Position numbers and translations under genes: made by a program | Shown here: positions 8,284 through 17,668 of the stretch, piece after piece | Numbering within the stretch: position 1 is the stretch's first letter | Layout of the letters: each line of letters begins with the position of its first letter | Assembly (NCBI GenBank): GCA_021203765.1 | Contig: JAJQAN010000047.1 | Coordinates: 1-37,602 of the forward strand | Reading direction: 5' to 3' | DNA length: 37,602 nt | Origin: Coriobacteriaceae bacterium | Lineage (GTDB): Bacteria > Actinomycetota > Coriobacteriia > Coriobacteriales > QAMH01 | Notes under the pieces: generated by a model | What the model was told of the DNA's origin: nothing | The model's database searches: none | What the model saw: only the letters and a program-made list of their open reading frames with translations

Positions 8284-8974
8284 CGGTATACGGCTTACCC
8301 TCGGTATTGACGAGCTGTACGATCGCCAGATCCTCCTGTGAGGTATCGACGAGCGGGATGATCTCGTCTCCTTGACGGGCGGGGTTGCGGTACTCGACCC
8401 GCAGTCTGTGCGCATGCATCGTCTCGGGGACGAGATCGCAAGCCATGCGGATGTAGTTGGCGTTGTTGACGTGACGGTTGAAGTCGATGTCGGAGGGCTG
8501 GGCGATCAGGTGCCCGCATTCGCGCAGAGCTTCCTTCGAGGGCGCGATCTTGTTCGTGGGACAGTCCACTTCGACTTCCGGATCGAAGGTCACGGTCGCG
8601 ACGACGTCTTCATCGAGACGTATGGGACTGCCGGTGTCCATGCTGACGAAGGCCCCGACCGCACGGCTTGCGGCGCAGAGCTCGCCCTGCTCGTCACGGA
8701 TGGTCGTGTTGCGGTAACCGAGCTTGCTTTTGAAGTCGAAGATCCGTGTGGTGATCTCGAGGTTCTCGCCGTATGTCGGGAAGCGCATCACCTGCAGCTG
8801 ACGGGAGATGACCATCATGACTGCGTTGTTTTCGGCAAGGTAGTTTTCGAACGCGGGTTCCGATTCCATCCACATCTGTGAGCAATCCTGCATCATGCGC
8901 ACGACGGATGCGAGTGTGAGCACACCGTCTTCCCCCGTGTTGCTGATGGCGACTCTGACGGGCAGTGTGTACAT
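8255..8974 (-). CDS. acyl-ACP thioesterase
   Basis: Double hot-dog fold sequence with DIDFNRHVNNANYIRMA and 'GYRNTTIRDEQGELCAASRAVGAFVSMDT'. Confidence 0.88.
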   Translation of the reverse strand: MYTLPVRVAISNTGEDGVLTLASVVRMMQDCSQMWMESEPAFENYLAENNAVMMVISRQLQVMRFPTYGENLEITTRIFDFKSKLGYRNTTIRDEQGELCAASRAVGAFVSMDTGSPIRLDEDVVATVTFDPEVEVDCPTNKIAPSKEALRECGHLIAQPSDIDFNRHVNNANYIRMACDLVPETMHAHRLRVEYRNPARQGDEIIPLVDTSQEDLAIVQLVNTEGKPYTVMEFSDLCA

Positions 8975-9182
8975 GGACTTCCTTTCTCTGTTCGGCAGAC
9001 AGCGATTGTACTCTCGCTCAAAAGCTTCAGGGGCGATGATGTTGTCTTTTCACATTTCTGCTGTTCTGTGCGCCGCCGCCCGTCCGCTTCTTCTATAATC
9101 CGATAACCGACGGCTGCGGACGGCATACCGCAGATTTGTTCCCTCCTACATCGCTCACGCGTGCGCCAAGAGGTGTTGCTGG

Positions 9183-10169
9183 GTGCCTTGCCCTGATTTC
9201 ATATGTATGGGATTTCAAAAGTGCGGGACGACGACGCTCTTCGAGATTCTGAACGAACACCCCCAAATCGCCCTCTGTCGCGATGTCAAGGAACCGATGT
9301 ACTACCGCGTTCCGGCCGCGACCATCTTCGGCGGTGGCAAGCGCTTTTACGATTGGCGCTATTTTTCCCACATCCCGGAAGATGACACGCGCCTGAAAGG
9401 CGAGGTGAACGCCGGCCTGACGATGTCGGGTTGTGCGAAGAAGGTCAGCCGTTACCACGACCCGAGCACGAAGATGATCTTCATGATGCGCAATCCCGTC
9501 GACCGTAGTTACTCCGCATACCGCTACTTCCTCGCCCGAGGGTTCTTCTCCGCTTCGGACATCCGCTCCGATCAAGAACACGGCCATGCCCAGGCCTTCG
9601 ATGCCTATGTGCATCGGATCATCGACGATCCGCACCGACGCTCGCAGGTGATGAAGAAACGGCTCTATTATCTCGTCTTGTCGCAGAGCAACTACAACAC
9701 CTGCATACGCGAATATCTGGATACCTTCGATCTTCAGAACATGAAGTTCATCATCTTCGAGGAATTCATCGAAGATCAGGCGGCGGTCTGTAAGGGCCTC
9801 TTCGATTTCCTCGGTGTCGACAACCCACCAGGTCTCGTAACGGGGCTCCGTGCCAATGAGGGAAGCGAGCGGTCGGTCTCGCCACTCGGATCCGAGTGGC
9901 TGATGATCACCAAGGGGGCTCGCTACTTCTTCCATGATTTTTGCTGCATGACACATTGGGCGCCGGGGCTCTATGACCGTTACAACCGCTACTACCATCA
10001 CGTGCGTGAACGCAACCTGGCGCCGGATACCGACACGAGCAGGGTTCTGCCGCAGACACGTGCGTATCTCATGGACTACTTCGCCGACGAGATCGACGGC
10101 GTCTCGGAGCTCTGCGGAAGGGACCTGCGGACCGTCTGGGATCCATCCGGTCTCCAAGCTTCTGCATAG
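9183..10169 (+). CDS. PAPS-dependent sulfotransferase family protein
   Basis: 5'-phosphosulfate loop CMGFQKCGTTTLFEILNEHP at the N-terminus; 3'-phosphate motif MMRNPVDRSYSAYRYFLARG; GTG start after agaggtg. Confidence 0.88.
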   Translation: MPCPDFICMGFQKCGTTTLFEILNEHPQIALCRDVKEPMYYRVPAATIFGGGKRFYDWRYFSHIPEDDTRLKGEVNAGLTMSGCAKKVSRYHDPSTKMIFMMRNPVDRSYSAYRYFLARGFFSASDIRSDQEHGHAQAFDAYVHRIIDDPHRRSQVMKKRLYYLVLSQSNYNTCIREYLDTFDLQNMKFIIFEEFIEDQAAVCKGLFDFLGVDNPPGLVTGLRANEGSERSVSPLGSEWLMITKGARYFFHDFCCMTHWAPGLYDRYNRYYHHVRERNLAPDTDTSRVLPQTRAYLMDYFADEIDGVSELCGRDLRTVWDPSGLQASA

Positions 10170-10332
10170 CGCCGCGGTGCCTCCGACAGGGCGCTGCCGC
10201 AAAGAACCCTCACCGAAAAAAGATCGACCTGGCGCATAAAAAAACCTTGCCTCGGGGGCGGAGCCGTCTGCTTTCTATATAGTGGAGGCATCGAAGTTGG
10301 GAGTTCATTCAGGTGGGTAAGGAGTGGTGTCG

Positions 10333-12027
10333 GTGAAGTCTGATCTCGAAATCGCGCGTGAGGCGAAAATCGTCCCGATCAAGGAGGTCGCCGCCAAGGC
10401 GGGGGTCCTCGAAGACGAACTCGAACTGTACGGCAACTACAAGGCCAAGGTCTCGCTCGACATCCTCGAGCGTCTCAAGGACCGTCCCGACGGCAAGCTC
10501 ATCGATGTGACGGCCATTACGCCGACCCCGCTCGGCGAAGGCAAGACGGTCGCCACCGTCGGGCTCGGCCAGGCCTTCGGCAAGCTCGGCGTGAGTTCGG
10601 TCACCTGCATACGCCAGCCGTCCTTGGGCCCGGTCTTCGGCATCAAGGGCGGAGCTGCCGGTGGCGGATACTCGCAGGTCATCCCGATGGAGGACTTCAA
10701 CCTCCATCTGACGGGGGATTTCCATGCCGTCTCGGCCGCGCACAATCTGTGCTCGGCCTTCCTGGACAATCACATCTTCAAAGGCAACGAGCTCGGAATC
10801 GACCCCGACAGCGTCACCTGGCGCCGGTCGGTCGATGTCTCCGACCGATCCCTGCGCGAAGCCGAAGTCGGCCTGGGAGGGGAGAAGAACGGCATCCCGC
10901 ATCACACCGGCTGGGATATCACCTCGGCATCGGAGCTAATGGCGATCCTCGCCTTGGCCGAGGACCTGCCCGACCTACGCCGGCGCATCGGGGGCATCGT
11001 GGTCGCAAGCACCTACGACGGCAAACCCGTCACCGCCGAGGACATCCACGTCGCCGGGTCCATGACGGTGCTCCTCAAGGATGCCATCCGGCCGACGCTG
11101 CTTCAAAACCTCGAAAACGAGGCGGTCCTGGTACACGCCGGGCCGTTTGCGAACATCGCGCACGGCAACTCCTCGATCATCGCAGACCGCATCGCCTTGA
11201 AGATGGGCGACTACGTCATCACGGAGAGCGGCTTCGGTGCCGACCTCGGCTGCGAGAAGTTCGTCGACATCAAATGCCGCTACAGCGGCATGAAGCCCGA
11301 CTGCATCGTCATCGTGGCGACCGTCCGGGCCTTGAAGGCCCACAGCGGCAAGTACAAGGTCGTCGCCGGAGAGGATCTGCCCGAAGGACTGGTCAACGAG
11401 GATCTTGAGGCACTTTCAGAAGGCATCTGCAACCTGACCCGGCACGTTGAGAACTGCCGCAAGTTCGGTGTGCCGGTCGTCGTGGTCGCCAACGCATTTC
11501 CGACCGACACCGATGCGGAGCATCAGATGATCTGTGAGGCGGCCCTTGCAGCAGGTGCGAGTGAAGCCGTCGTCCATCACCTCCACGCCCAAGGTGCCGA
11601 AGGAGGTATCGACCTGGCAGAAGCCGTTATGCGGGCCTGCGACGAGCCGGCCGAGTTCAAGATGCTCTACCCTGACGACATGAGCGTCACCGACAAGATC
11701 GAACGCATCGCTACCGAAATCTACCGCGCCGACGGGGTCGACTTCAGCGAGCAGGCACGCGCCTCCATCCAAAAGTTCACCGATTGGGGCTACGGTGACC
11801 TGCCGGTCTGCATCGCCAAGACGCAGTATTCGATCAGCGACGATCCCAGCCTGCTCGGAGCCCCTGACGGTTGGCGTCTCAAGGTGAGCGACGTGCGTCT
11901 GTCGGCCGGCGCCGGCTTCCTCTACGCGCTCTGTGGCAACATGATGACGATGCCGGGGCTGCCGAAGGTCCCGGCCGGCAATGCCATCGACATAGACGAG
12001 GACGGAAACATCGTCGGCCTGTTCTGA
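10333..12027 (+). CDS. fhs: formate-tetrahydrofolate ligase
   Basis: ITPTPLGEGKTVATVGLGQAFGKLG, RQPSLGPVFGIKGGAAGGGYSQVIPMEDFNLHLTGDFHA; GTG at 10333 is 8 nt from aaggag (ORF track start 10324). Confidence 0.97.
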   Translation: MKSDLEIAREAKIVPIKEVAAKAGVLEDELELYGNYKAKVSLDILERLKDRPDGKLIDVTAITPTPLGEGKTVATVGLGQAFGKLGVSSVTCIRQPSLGPVFGIKGGAAGGGYSQVIPMEDFNLHLTGDFHAVSAAHNLCSAFLDNHIFKGNELGIDPDSVTWRRSVDVSDRSLREAEVGLGGEKNGIPHHTGWDITSASELMAILALAEDLPDLRRRIGGIVVASTYDGKPVTAEDIHVAGSMTVLLKDAIRPTLLQNLENEAVLVHAGPFANIAHGNSSIIADRIALKMGDYVITESGFGADLGCEKFVDIKCRYSGMKPDCIVIVATVRALKAHSGKYKVVAGEDLPEGLVNEDLEALSEGICNLTRHVENCRKFGVPVVVVANAFPTDTDAEHQMICEAALAAGASEAVVHHLHAQGAEGGIDLAEAVMRACDEPAEFKMLYPDDMSVTDKIERIATEIYRADGVDFSEQARASIQKFTDWGYGDLPVCIAKTQYSISDDPSLLGAPDGWRLKVSDVRLSAGAGFLYALCGNMMTMPGLPKVPAGNAIDIDEDGNIVGLF

Positions 12028-12057
12028 GGGTCCGTGGGCAGGTAGGGGAGGTCCGAG

Positions 12058-12924
12058 ATGGAAGAATCCGACGAGACGCTGATCATCGACGGTGCCGCGA
12101 CGGCCGAAAAGGTGCGCGGCGAGGCATCGGAGATGCTTAAGGCTGCACGGGAAAACGGTGTCGAGGCAGGCCTGGCGGTGATACTCGTCGGAGAGGATCC
12201 CGCTTCCCAGACCTACGTCCGCCTGAAGACCAAAGACGCCGCGGAATGCGGCATCCGCACCTTCGACCATCGTCTGCCGGTACAGACCACGCAAGCACAG
12301 CTCGAGGCTCTCATCGACGAGTGCAACGCCGATCCGGACGTTCACGGCATCCTCGTGCAGCTTCCGATTCCCGACCAGCTCGACCCGGAAGCTGCCATCG
12401 CCCGTATCTCGCCCGAAAAGGATGTCGACGGTTTCTCACCGGACAGTCTCGGCCGTCTGGTGCGTGGCCTGGACGGTATGCGGAGCTGTACCCCGGCCGG
12501 CATCATGCGCCTTCTGGAGGAATACGACATCGACGTGTCGGGGCAGCATGTCGTCATCGTCGGGCGCTCAACGATCGTCGGAAAACCGCTTGCCCTGCTC
12601 ATGCTCAACGCCGATGCGACCGTCACCGTCTGCCACAGCAAGACGTCCGGTCTGGCGGACATCTGCCGCGAGGCCGACATACTCGTCGCAGCGGTCGGCC
12701 GTCCCTGCTTCATCACAGGCGACATGGTCCGCGAGGGCGCCGTCGTCATCGACGTCGGCATCAACCGTACGGAACGGGGAACGTTCGGAGATGTCGATTT
12801 CGATAGCGTCGCGCCGCGGTGCAGCGCCATAACGCCCGTCCCCGGCGGCGTCGGGCCGATGACGCGTGCGATGCTCATGCTCAACACCGCACATGCGGCC
12901 TCGGCCGTCTCCGCACAGCTATGA
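12058..12924 (+). CDS. folD: bifunctional methylenetetrahydrofolate dehydrogenase/cyclohydrolase
   Basis: VILVGEDPASQTYVRLKTKDAAECGI, HGILVQLPIPDQLD, PEKDVDGFSPDSLGRL, VIVGRSTIVGKPLALLML. Confidence 0.97.
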   Translation: MEESDETLIIDGAATAEKVRGEASEMLKAARENGVEAGLAVILVGEDPASQTYVRLKTKDAAECGIRTFDHRLPVQTTQAQLEALIDECNADPDVHGILVQLPIPDQLDPEAAIARISPEKDVDGFSPDSLGRLVRGLDGMRSCTPAGIMRLLEEYDIDVSGQHVVIVGRSTIVGKPLALLMLNADATVTVCHSKTSGLADICREADILVAAVGRPCFITGDMVREGAVVIDVGINRTERGTFGDVDFDSVAPRCSAITPVPGGVGPMTRAMLMLNTAHAASAVSAQL

Positions 12925-12947
12925 GGTCCATGCTCGTTCGTAGAGGG

Positions 12948-13002
12948 GCCTGCAAATGGAAAATGATTGAAGATAACGGCATCTTCTCTGTTCGTTGCAG
13001 GC
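12948..13002. other. nested inverted repeat downstream of folD
   Basis: Outer GCCTGCAA (12948-12955)/TTGCAGGC (12995-13002); inner GAAGAT (12969-12974)/ATCTTC (12981-12986). Confidence 0.55.
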
Positions 13003-13023
13003 ATCTTTGCTAGACTGAGCGCC

Positions 13024-13106
13024 GTGCGGAAACGCCGCACAAACAGGTAAAGCGGTTTGGAGGTTTGGTCGCCTCCGGGTCGCGTTGGGGTTGTCTGGCA
13101 ACAGAC
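13024..13106 (+). promoter_or_regulatory. structured 5' leader of csp with three successive hairpins
   Basis: GTGCGG-aaacg-CCGCAC (13024-13040); GGAGG-tttggtcg-CCTCC (13059-13076); GTCTG-GCAA-CAGAC (13093-13106, GNRA loop). Confidence 0.5.
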
Positions 13107-13126
13107 GCAAGGAAAGGCGTTAGAGA

Positions 13127-13330
13127 ATGGCTCAAGGTACTGTTAAGTGGTTCAATCCGGACAAGGGCTACGGCTTCATCTCTCGCGAAGACGGCGACGA
13201 TCTGTTCGTGCACTTCTCAGAGATCCAGTGTGATGGCTTCAAAACCCTCGACGAAGGCGACATCGTCGAGTTCGAGGTCACCACAGGCCAAAACGGTAAG
13301 ATGCAAGCGAGCAACGTCGTCAAGCAGTAG
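13127..13330 (+). CDS. csp: cold shock protein (CspA family)
   Basis: [34 protein letters not shown]; 67 aa. Confidence 0.98.
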   Translation: MAQGTVKWFNPDKGYGFISREDGDDLFVHFSEIQCDGFKTLDEGDIVEFEVTTGQNGKMQASNVVKQ

Positions 13331-13355
13331 TTCTTCGCTTACACGCAGTTACCAG

Positions 13356-13388
13356 AAAAGACCGCACCATCCGGTGCGGTCTTTTTTT
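13356..13388 (+). terminator. rho-independent terminator of csp
   Basis: aaaagACCGCACC atcc GGTGCGGTcttttttt. Confidence 0.93.
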
Positions 13389-13584
13389 GTGCCCGTCCTT
13401 ATGGCAAGTCCGCCCGTGCTGTTTTCATCCGATACGGCGTTCGTCGGACATTCTCAGCTCCGCTGCAGGTATCTTCTGGTACTTTATATCGCGGTATTTC
13501 GAGCAGGCCGACCGTCCCACGTTCCCCGACAACGCTTGCATGTGACGGACAGGACGGCTTGTATGCTGCTTCGGGAAGGAGTCG

Positions 13585-14151
13585 ATGGTGGACGGCGCGA
13601 TCCTGCTTGCGCTTCAGGCGATCCGCATCGACGGGCTCAACCAGATCATGGTTTTGATATCGGCCCTCGGCAACCAGGGCCTCATCTGGATCGTCATCGC
13701 CATCATCCTCGCGATCTTTCCGGCAAAGCGTGCCTGCGGGATCCTCAATCTCATCTCGCTGGCCTTGGTCATCATCATCGTCGGGGTCATCCTCGATCCC
13801 ATCATCGCCCGCCCGCATCCCTCAGATCTCCTCAACGGCGTCGACGGTCTGTCGGCACTCACGGGGGTCAGCGCGAGCGGCTACAGCTTCCCCAGTCTCT
13901 GCACGGCCGCCGCTGTCGCCTCTTCGACGGTCATGGCGTTTCTGCTGAGCCGGAGGACGGCGACGATTGCCTTCATCTTCTCCTTCTTGATAGCCCTTGC
14001 CCGACTCTACGAGGGCATACAGTATCCATCGGATGTCTTGGTCGGTGCCCTCGTCGGGTTTATAATCGCAGTTCTTGTGGTGCAGATCTACAACCACTTC
14101 TTCCTCAACCTACTTGACCGGGGAACCCAGGGAAGGCACTCCTTGTATTGA
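13585..14151 (+). CDS. PAP2-fold membrane protein with degenerate catalytic motifs
   Basis: Multi-TM protein; LDPIIARPHPSD, SGYSFPSLCTAAA and ARLYEGIQYPSDVLVG align with PAP2 motifs 1-3 but lack the key residues. Confidence 0.75.
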   Translation: MVDGAILLALQAIRIDGLNQIMVLISALGNQGLIWIVIAIILAIFPAKRACGILNLISLALVIIIVGVILDPIIARPHPSDLLNGVDGLSALTGVSASGYSFPSLCTAAAVASSTVMAFLLSRRTATIAFIFSFLIALARLYEGIQYPSDVLVGALVGFIIAVLVVQIYNHFFLNLLDRGTQGRHSLY

Positions 14152-14220
14152 TAGAAAAGCAGGCTTCGAACAAAACGGATCCTGTTGTTTGGCGCCTTAG
14201 GGAAAGAAAGGACATGGCAG

Positions 14221-14499
14221 ATGGCTGATAGGGATGAATCCCAAAAGAAGATTGAGGAGTATCGCGCGTGCATCGACTCGCTTGACGAGCAGATCGTGGA
14301 TCTGCTGAACAAGCGTGCCGAACAATCCTTGGCAATCCGCGAACTCAAACCTTCGGCGCAGATGGGGCTCTACGACCCGCGCCGCGAGGAGGAGATCCTC
14401 GAACGCCTCGACACCCTCAACGACGGACCGATGTATGGTGACGACCTGCGTGAGATCTACCGTACCATTCTGAAGGTCATGAAGGAGATACGCGCATGA
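14221..14499 (+). CDS. chorismate mutase (AroQ class)
   Basis: IEEYRACIDSLDEQIVDLLNKRAEQSLAIRELK...YDPRREEEILERL; ATG at 14221 within ORF 14185..14499. Confidence 0.92.
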   Translation: MADRDESQKKIEEYRACIDSLDEQIVDLLNKRAEQSLAIRELKPSAQMGLYDPRREEEILERLDTLNDGPMYGDDLREIYRTILKVMKEIRA

Positions 14500-15281
14500 G
14501 CGAACCCTACGTCCCGTATCACAAGCCAGGTACCATCACGATGCTGGCGGGCCCTTGCTCCATCGAGAGCGAGGAACAGTTCGATGCCGTCGCCGCCTGT
14601 CTGGAGGGGCTCGGTCTGTCCTGGATCCGCGGCGGTGCCTTCAAGCCGAGGACCTCGCCGTATTCCTTCCAGGGTCTGGGGGAGGAGGGCGTGCGGATCA
14701 TGCGTACGGCCGCCGATGCCCATCACCTCCAGTGCATCACGGAGGTCGTCGACACCGCGCATGTCCAATACGTGCACGACAACGTCGACGCCCTGCAGAT
14801 CGGCACGCGCAACATGGCGAATTTCGAGCTTCTCAAGAAGGTCGCGGACGTCACCGAAGAGTCCCACAAGCCGGTCCTTTTCAAGCGCGGCATGGCGGCG
14901 ACCATCGACGAGTGGCTTTCGGCCGTCGAATACCTGACGCAGAAGGGCAACCCGAACATGATGCTCTGCGAGCGCGGCATCCGCACCTTCGAGAATGCGA
15001 CGCGCTTCACGCTCGACATCTCGGCCGTGCCCGTCGTCCACCAACGCTCCATGTTCCCCATCTGTGTGGATGTGAGCCATCCGGCGGGGCAGACGGCGCT
15101 GATTCCTTCGCTTGCCAAGGCGGCCATCGCCGCCGGTGCCGATTCCCTGATGATCGAGGTACACCCCGATCCCAAGAATGCCAAATCGGATGCCGCCCAG
15201 CAGCTCACGCTTCCCCAGTTCGAGGAACTCATGGGTGAGCTGCGTGAAGTCGCACAGACCGTCGGCAAGACGATCGTGTGA
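14496..15281 (+). CDS. aroF: 3-deoxy-7-phosphoheptulonate synthase (DAHP synthase, KDO8P synthase-like type)
   Basis: MLAGPCSIES, GGAFKPRTSPYSFQGLGEEG, LFKRGMAATIDEWL, 'CERGIRTFENATRFTLDISAVPVV'; ATGA overlap with the chorismate mutase gene. Confidence 0.95.
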   Translation: MSEPYVPYHKPGTITMLAGPCSIESEEQFDAVAACLEGLGLSWIRGGAFKPRTSPYSFQGLGEEGVRIMRTAADAHHLQCITEVVDTAHVQYVHDNVDALQIGTRNMANFELLKKVADVTEESHKPVLFKRGMAATIDEWLSAVEYLTQKGNPNMMLCERGIRTFENATRFTLDISAVPVVHQRSMFPICVDVSHPAGQTALIPSLAKAAIAAGADSLMIEVHPDPKNAKSDAAQQLTLPQFEELMGELREVAQTVGKTIV

Positions 15282-17557
15282 TGCCGGATCTCGATTCCTT
15301 AAATGAACCCCAACGGGAGGCGGTCCTTGCTACGGAAGGACCGCTTTTGGTGTTGGCCGGGGCGGGCAGCGGCAAGACGCGTGTCCTGACCTATCGCATC
15401 GCACATCTGGTCGAGGACCTCGATGTGCCGCCGTGGAACATTCTGGCCGTCACCTTCACGAACAAGGCCGCCCACGAGATGCGTGACCGGCTTGAACGCC
15501 TGGTAAACGGCGGTATCCGCGGCATGTGGATATATACCTTCCACAGCATGTGCGTCCGCATGCTGCGGGCCAACGCCGATGTCTTGGGCTATACCTCATC
15601 CTTTAGCATCTACGACGCCGACGACAGCAAGCGTCTGGTCAAAGACGTGATGGCCCAGCTGAACTACGACACGAAGTTCTTCCCCGACGGCATGGTCAGA
15701 AACCGCATATCCGCGGCGAAGAACGAGCTGATCGGGCCGGACGAATACTCCGAAAGCGCCCGGGAGCCGCAGGAAAAGTGTGTCGCCGCTGTCTACCACG
15801 CGATGCAGGAGCGCCTGAAACGTGCCAACGCCATGGACTTCGACGACCTGCTCTTCAACGCCTATGTCCTCTTGCGGGACAACGAGGATGTCCGCACGTC
15901 GTATGCGACTTCGTTTCGATACATCATGGTCGACGAATACCAGGACACGAACAAAGCCCAGTACGTCATCACCAAACTGCTGGCATCGGTGAACCGCAAC
16001 CTCATGGTCGTCGGGGATGACGACCAGTCCATCTATTCCTGGCGCGGTGCCGACATACGCAACATTCTGGACTTCGAGCGCGATTGGCCCGATGCGAAAA
16101 CCGTCAAGCTCGAGCAGAACTACCGCTCGACGGCGACCATCCTCGATGCCGCGAACGCGGTCATCTCGATGAATGAATCGCGCAAGCCCAAGAAGCTTTT
16201 CACCGACGGCGCGAAAGGGGAGAAGATCTCGCTCTATCTGGCCGCCGATGAGCGCGACGAAGGCCGCTGGATCGCCGCGGAGATCGACAAGCTCCATGAG
16301 CAGGGGACGGACTACCACGATATCGCTGTCTTCTACCGTACCAACGCCCAGTCCCGCATGCTCGAGGACATGTTCCTGCGCGCGGGGGTGCCGTATCAGA
16401 TCGTCGGGGGTACCCGCTTCTTCGACCGCGAGGAGATCCGTGACTGCATGGCGTATCTGAAGCTGGCGGTCAATCCCGCCGACGACATGAGCGCCCAACG
16501 TGTCATCAACAAGCCTCGGCGCGGCATCGGTAAGACGACGGTCGACCGCATCACCCATACGGCAAACACACTCGGGATCTCCTTCTTCGAAGCGGCGCGC
16601 GCCGAGGCCGACGAGCCCGAGACCCGTTCCTCGGTCGCAAAATCCCTGAACACGTTCATCGAACTTATCGACGAGGCCCGAAACTTCGAGGGAAACCTCG
16701 AGGACATCGTCCGCCTGATCGTCGATCGTAGCGGGCTGGTCGACGCCCTTCAGGCCCAGCGCACCGAGGAAGCGAGTTCCCGCGTCGAAAACATTCAGGA
16801 GTTCTTCGGGGTCGTCGCCGACTATGTGGAGACCCATGCCGACGATGCCGAAGCTCAGACGGACGAAGACGATGCGGAAGCCCCCGATGTAGTCGACCCT
16901 TTGAGCTTGGCGGGCTTTTTGGAGTGGCTGTCCCTGCGCACCGACCTCGACGCCCTGGGAGAAGGGGACGACGCCGTCACGATGATGACGATCCACAGTG
17001 CCAAGGGGCTGGAGTTCGACGATGTCTTCTGCGCGGGTATGGAGGAGAGCATCTTCCCCCATCAGAATTCGATCGCCGAGCAGGGGATAGAAGAGGAACG
17101 ACGGCTCGCCTATGTTGCTATCACCCGCGCCCGCAAACGGCTCTATCTCACCCACGCGCAGACCCGACACCTCTTCGGTAGCATGCAGTCGAATGTACGC
17201 TCACGCTTCGTTTCGGAAATCCCGAGCGAGCTGATCGATCACGTCGGCGTCGGTTCCCGGGGTCTTTCGGGCACCGGTTGGGAAAAACGCGGCGACCGGC
17301 ATGGGACCTTCGGGTCGGGGCAGGGCGAGGAGATGTACGGCGGTCGCGTCTTCGGGAAAGGCGCGGCCAAGGCAGAGGGCGCAACGGCGAAGGGGAAGGG
17401 AAACGTGTTCGCGGTCGGGGACACGGTCGATCACAAGGTCTTCGGGCGGGGCTGTGTCGAAAAGATCGAAGGAGACAAACTGTTCGTCACCTTCGAAAAG
17501 ACGGGACAGACCAAGCAACTTCTCAAAGACTTCGCACCCATGGTAAAGATCGGCTGA
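15281..17557 (+). CDS. pcrA: UvrD/PcrA-family ATP-dependent DNA helicase
   Basis: LNEPQREAVLATEGPLLVLAGAGSGKTRVLTYRIAHL, VDEYQDTN, GDDDQSIYSWRGAD, 'MTIHSAKGLEFDDVF', VAITRARKRLYL. GTG at 15278 is an alternative start. Confidence 0.97.
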   Translation: MPDLDSLNEPQREAVLATEGPLLVLAGAGSGKTRVLTYRIAHLVEDLDVPPWNILAVTFTNKAAHEMRDRLERLVNGGIRGMWIYTFHSMCVRMLRANADVLGYTSSFSIYDADDSKRLVKDVMAQLNYDTKFFPDGMVRNRISAAKNELIGPDEYSESAREPQEKCVAAVYHAMQERLKRANAMDFDDLLFNAYVLLRDNEDVRTSYATSFRYIMVDEYQDTNKAQYVITKLLASVNRNLMVVGDDDQSIYSWRGADIRNILDFERDWPDAKTVKLEQNYRSTATILDAANAVISMNESRKPKKLFTDGAKGEKISLYLAADERDEGRWIAAEIDKLHEQGTDYHDIAVFYRTNAQSRMLEDMFLRAGVPYQIVGGTRFFDREEIRDCMAYLKLAVNPADDMSAQRVINKPRRGIGKTTVDRITHTANTLGISFFEAARAEADEPETRSSVAKSLNTFIELIDEARNFEGNLEDIVRLIVDRSGLVDALQAQRTEEASSRVENIQEFFGVVADYVETHADDAEAQTDEDDAEAPDVVDPLSLAGFLEWLSLRTDLDALGEGDDAVTMMTIHSAKGLEFDDVFCAGMEESIFPHQNSIAEQGIEEERRLAYVAITRARKRLYLTHAQTRHLFGSMQSNVRSRFVSEIPSELIDHVGVGSRGLSGTGWEKRGDRHGTFGSGQGEEMYGGRVFGKGAAKAEGATAKGKGNVFAVGDTVDHKVFGRGCVEKIEGDKLFVTFEKTGQTKQLLKDFAPMVKIG

Positions 17558-17668
17558 GAACCCCGGTGTGCCTGCCCGCCTGCGTCATGGATAGGTAACC
17601 GACTTGTCGAATTCAGGGGAGGGGAACTGTCCTATAATCGTTGAATCATCCACGAAACGGGAGGAATC

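Noticed and set aside
10170-10332. THF or other known riboswitch upstream of fhs
   Set aside because: I could not match any known consensus; only a weak TATA-like box (10276-10283) without a well-spaced -35.
15596-17170. 524 aa minus-strand ORF opposite pcrA (and similar long antisense ORFs at 25573..26862, 9093..10202, 29746..30837, 11416..12345)
   Set aside because: Shadow ORFs from high GC3 codon usage; no recognisable domain, and the sense strand encodes clear families.
17604-17638. Sigma70 promoter upstream of ppaC (TTGTCG ... TATAAT)
   Set aside because: Good -10 (17633-17638), but the spacer to TTGTCG is 23 nt, too long for a standard promoter; left unannotated.
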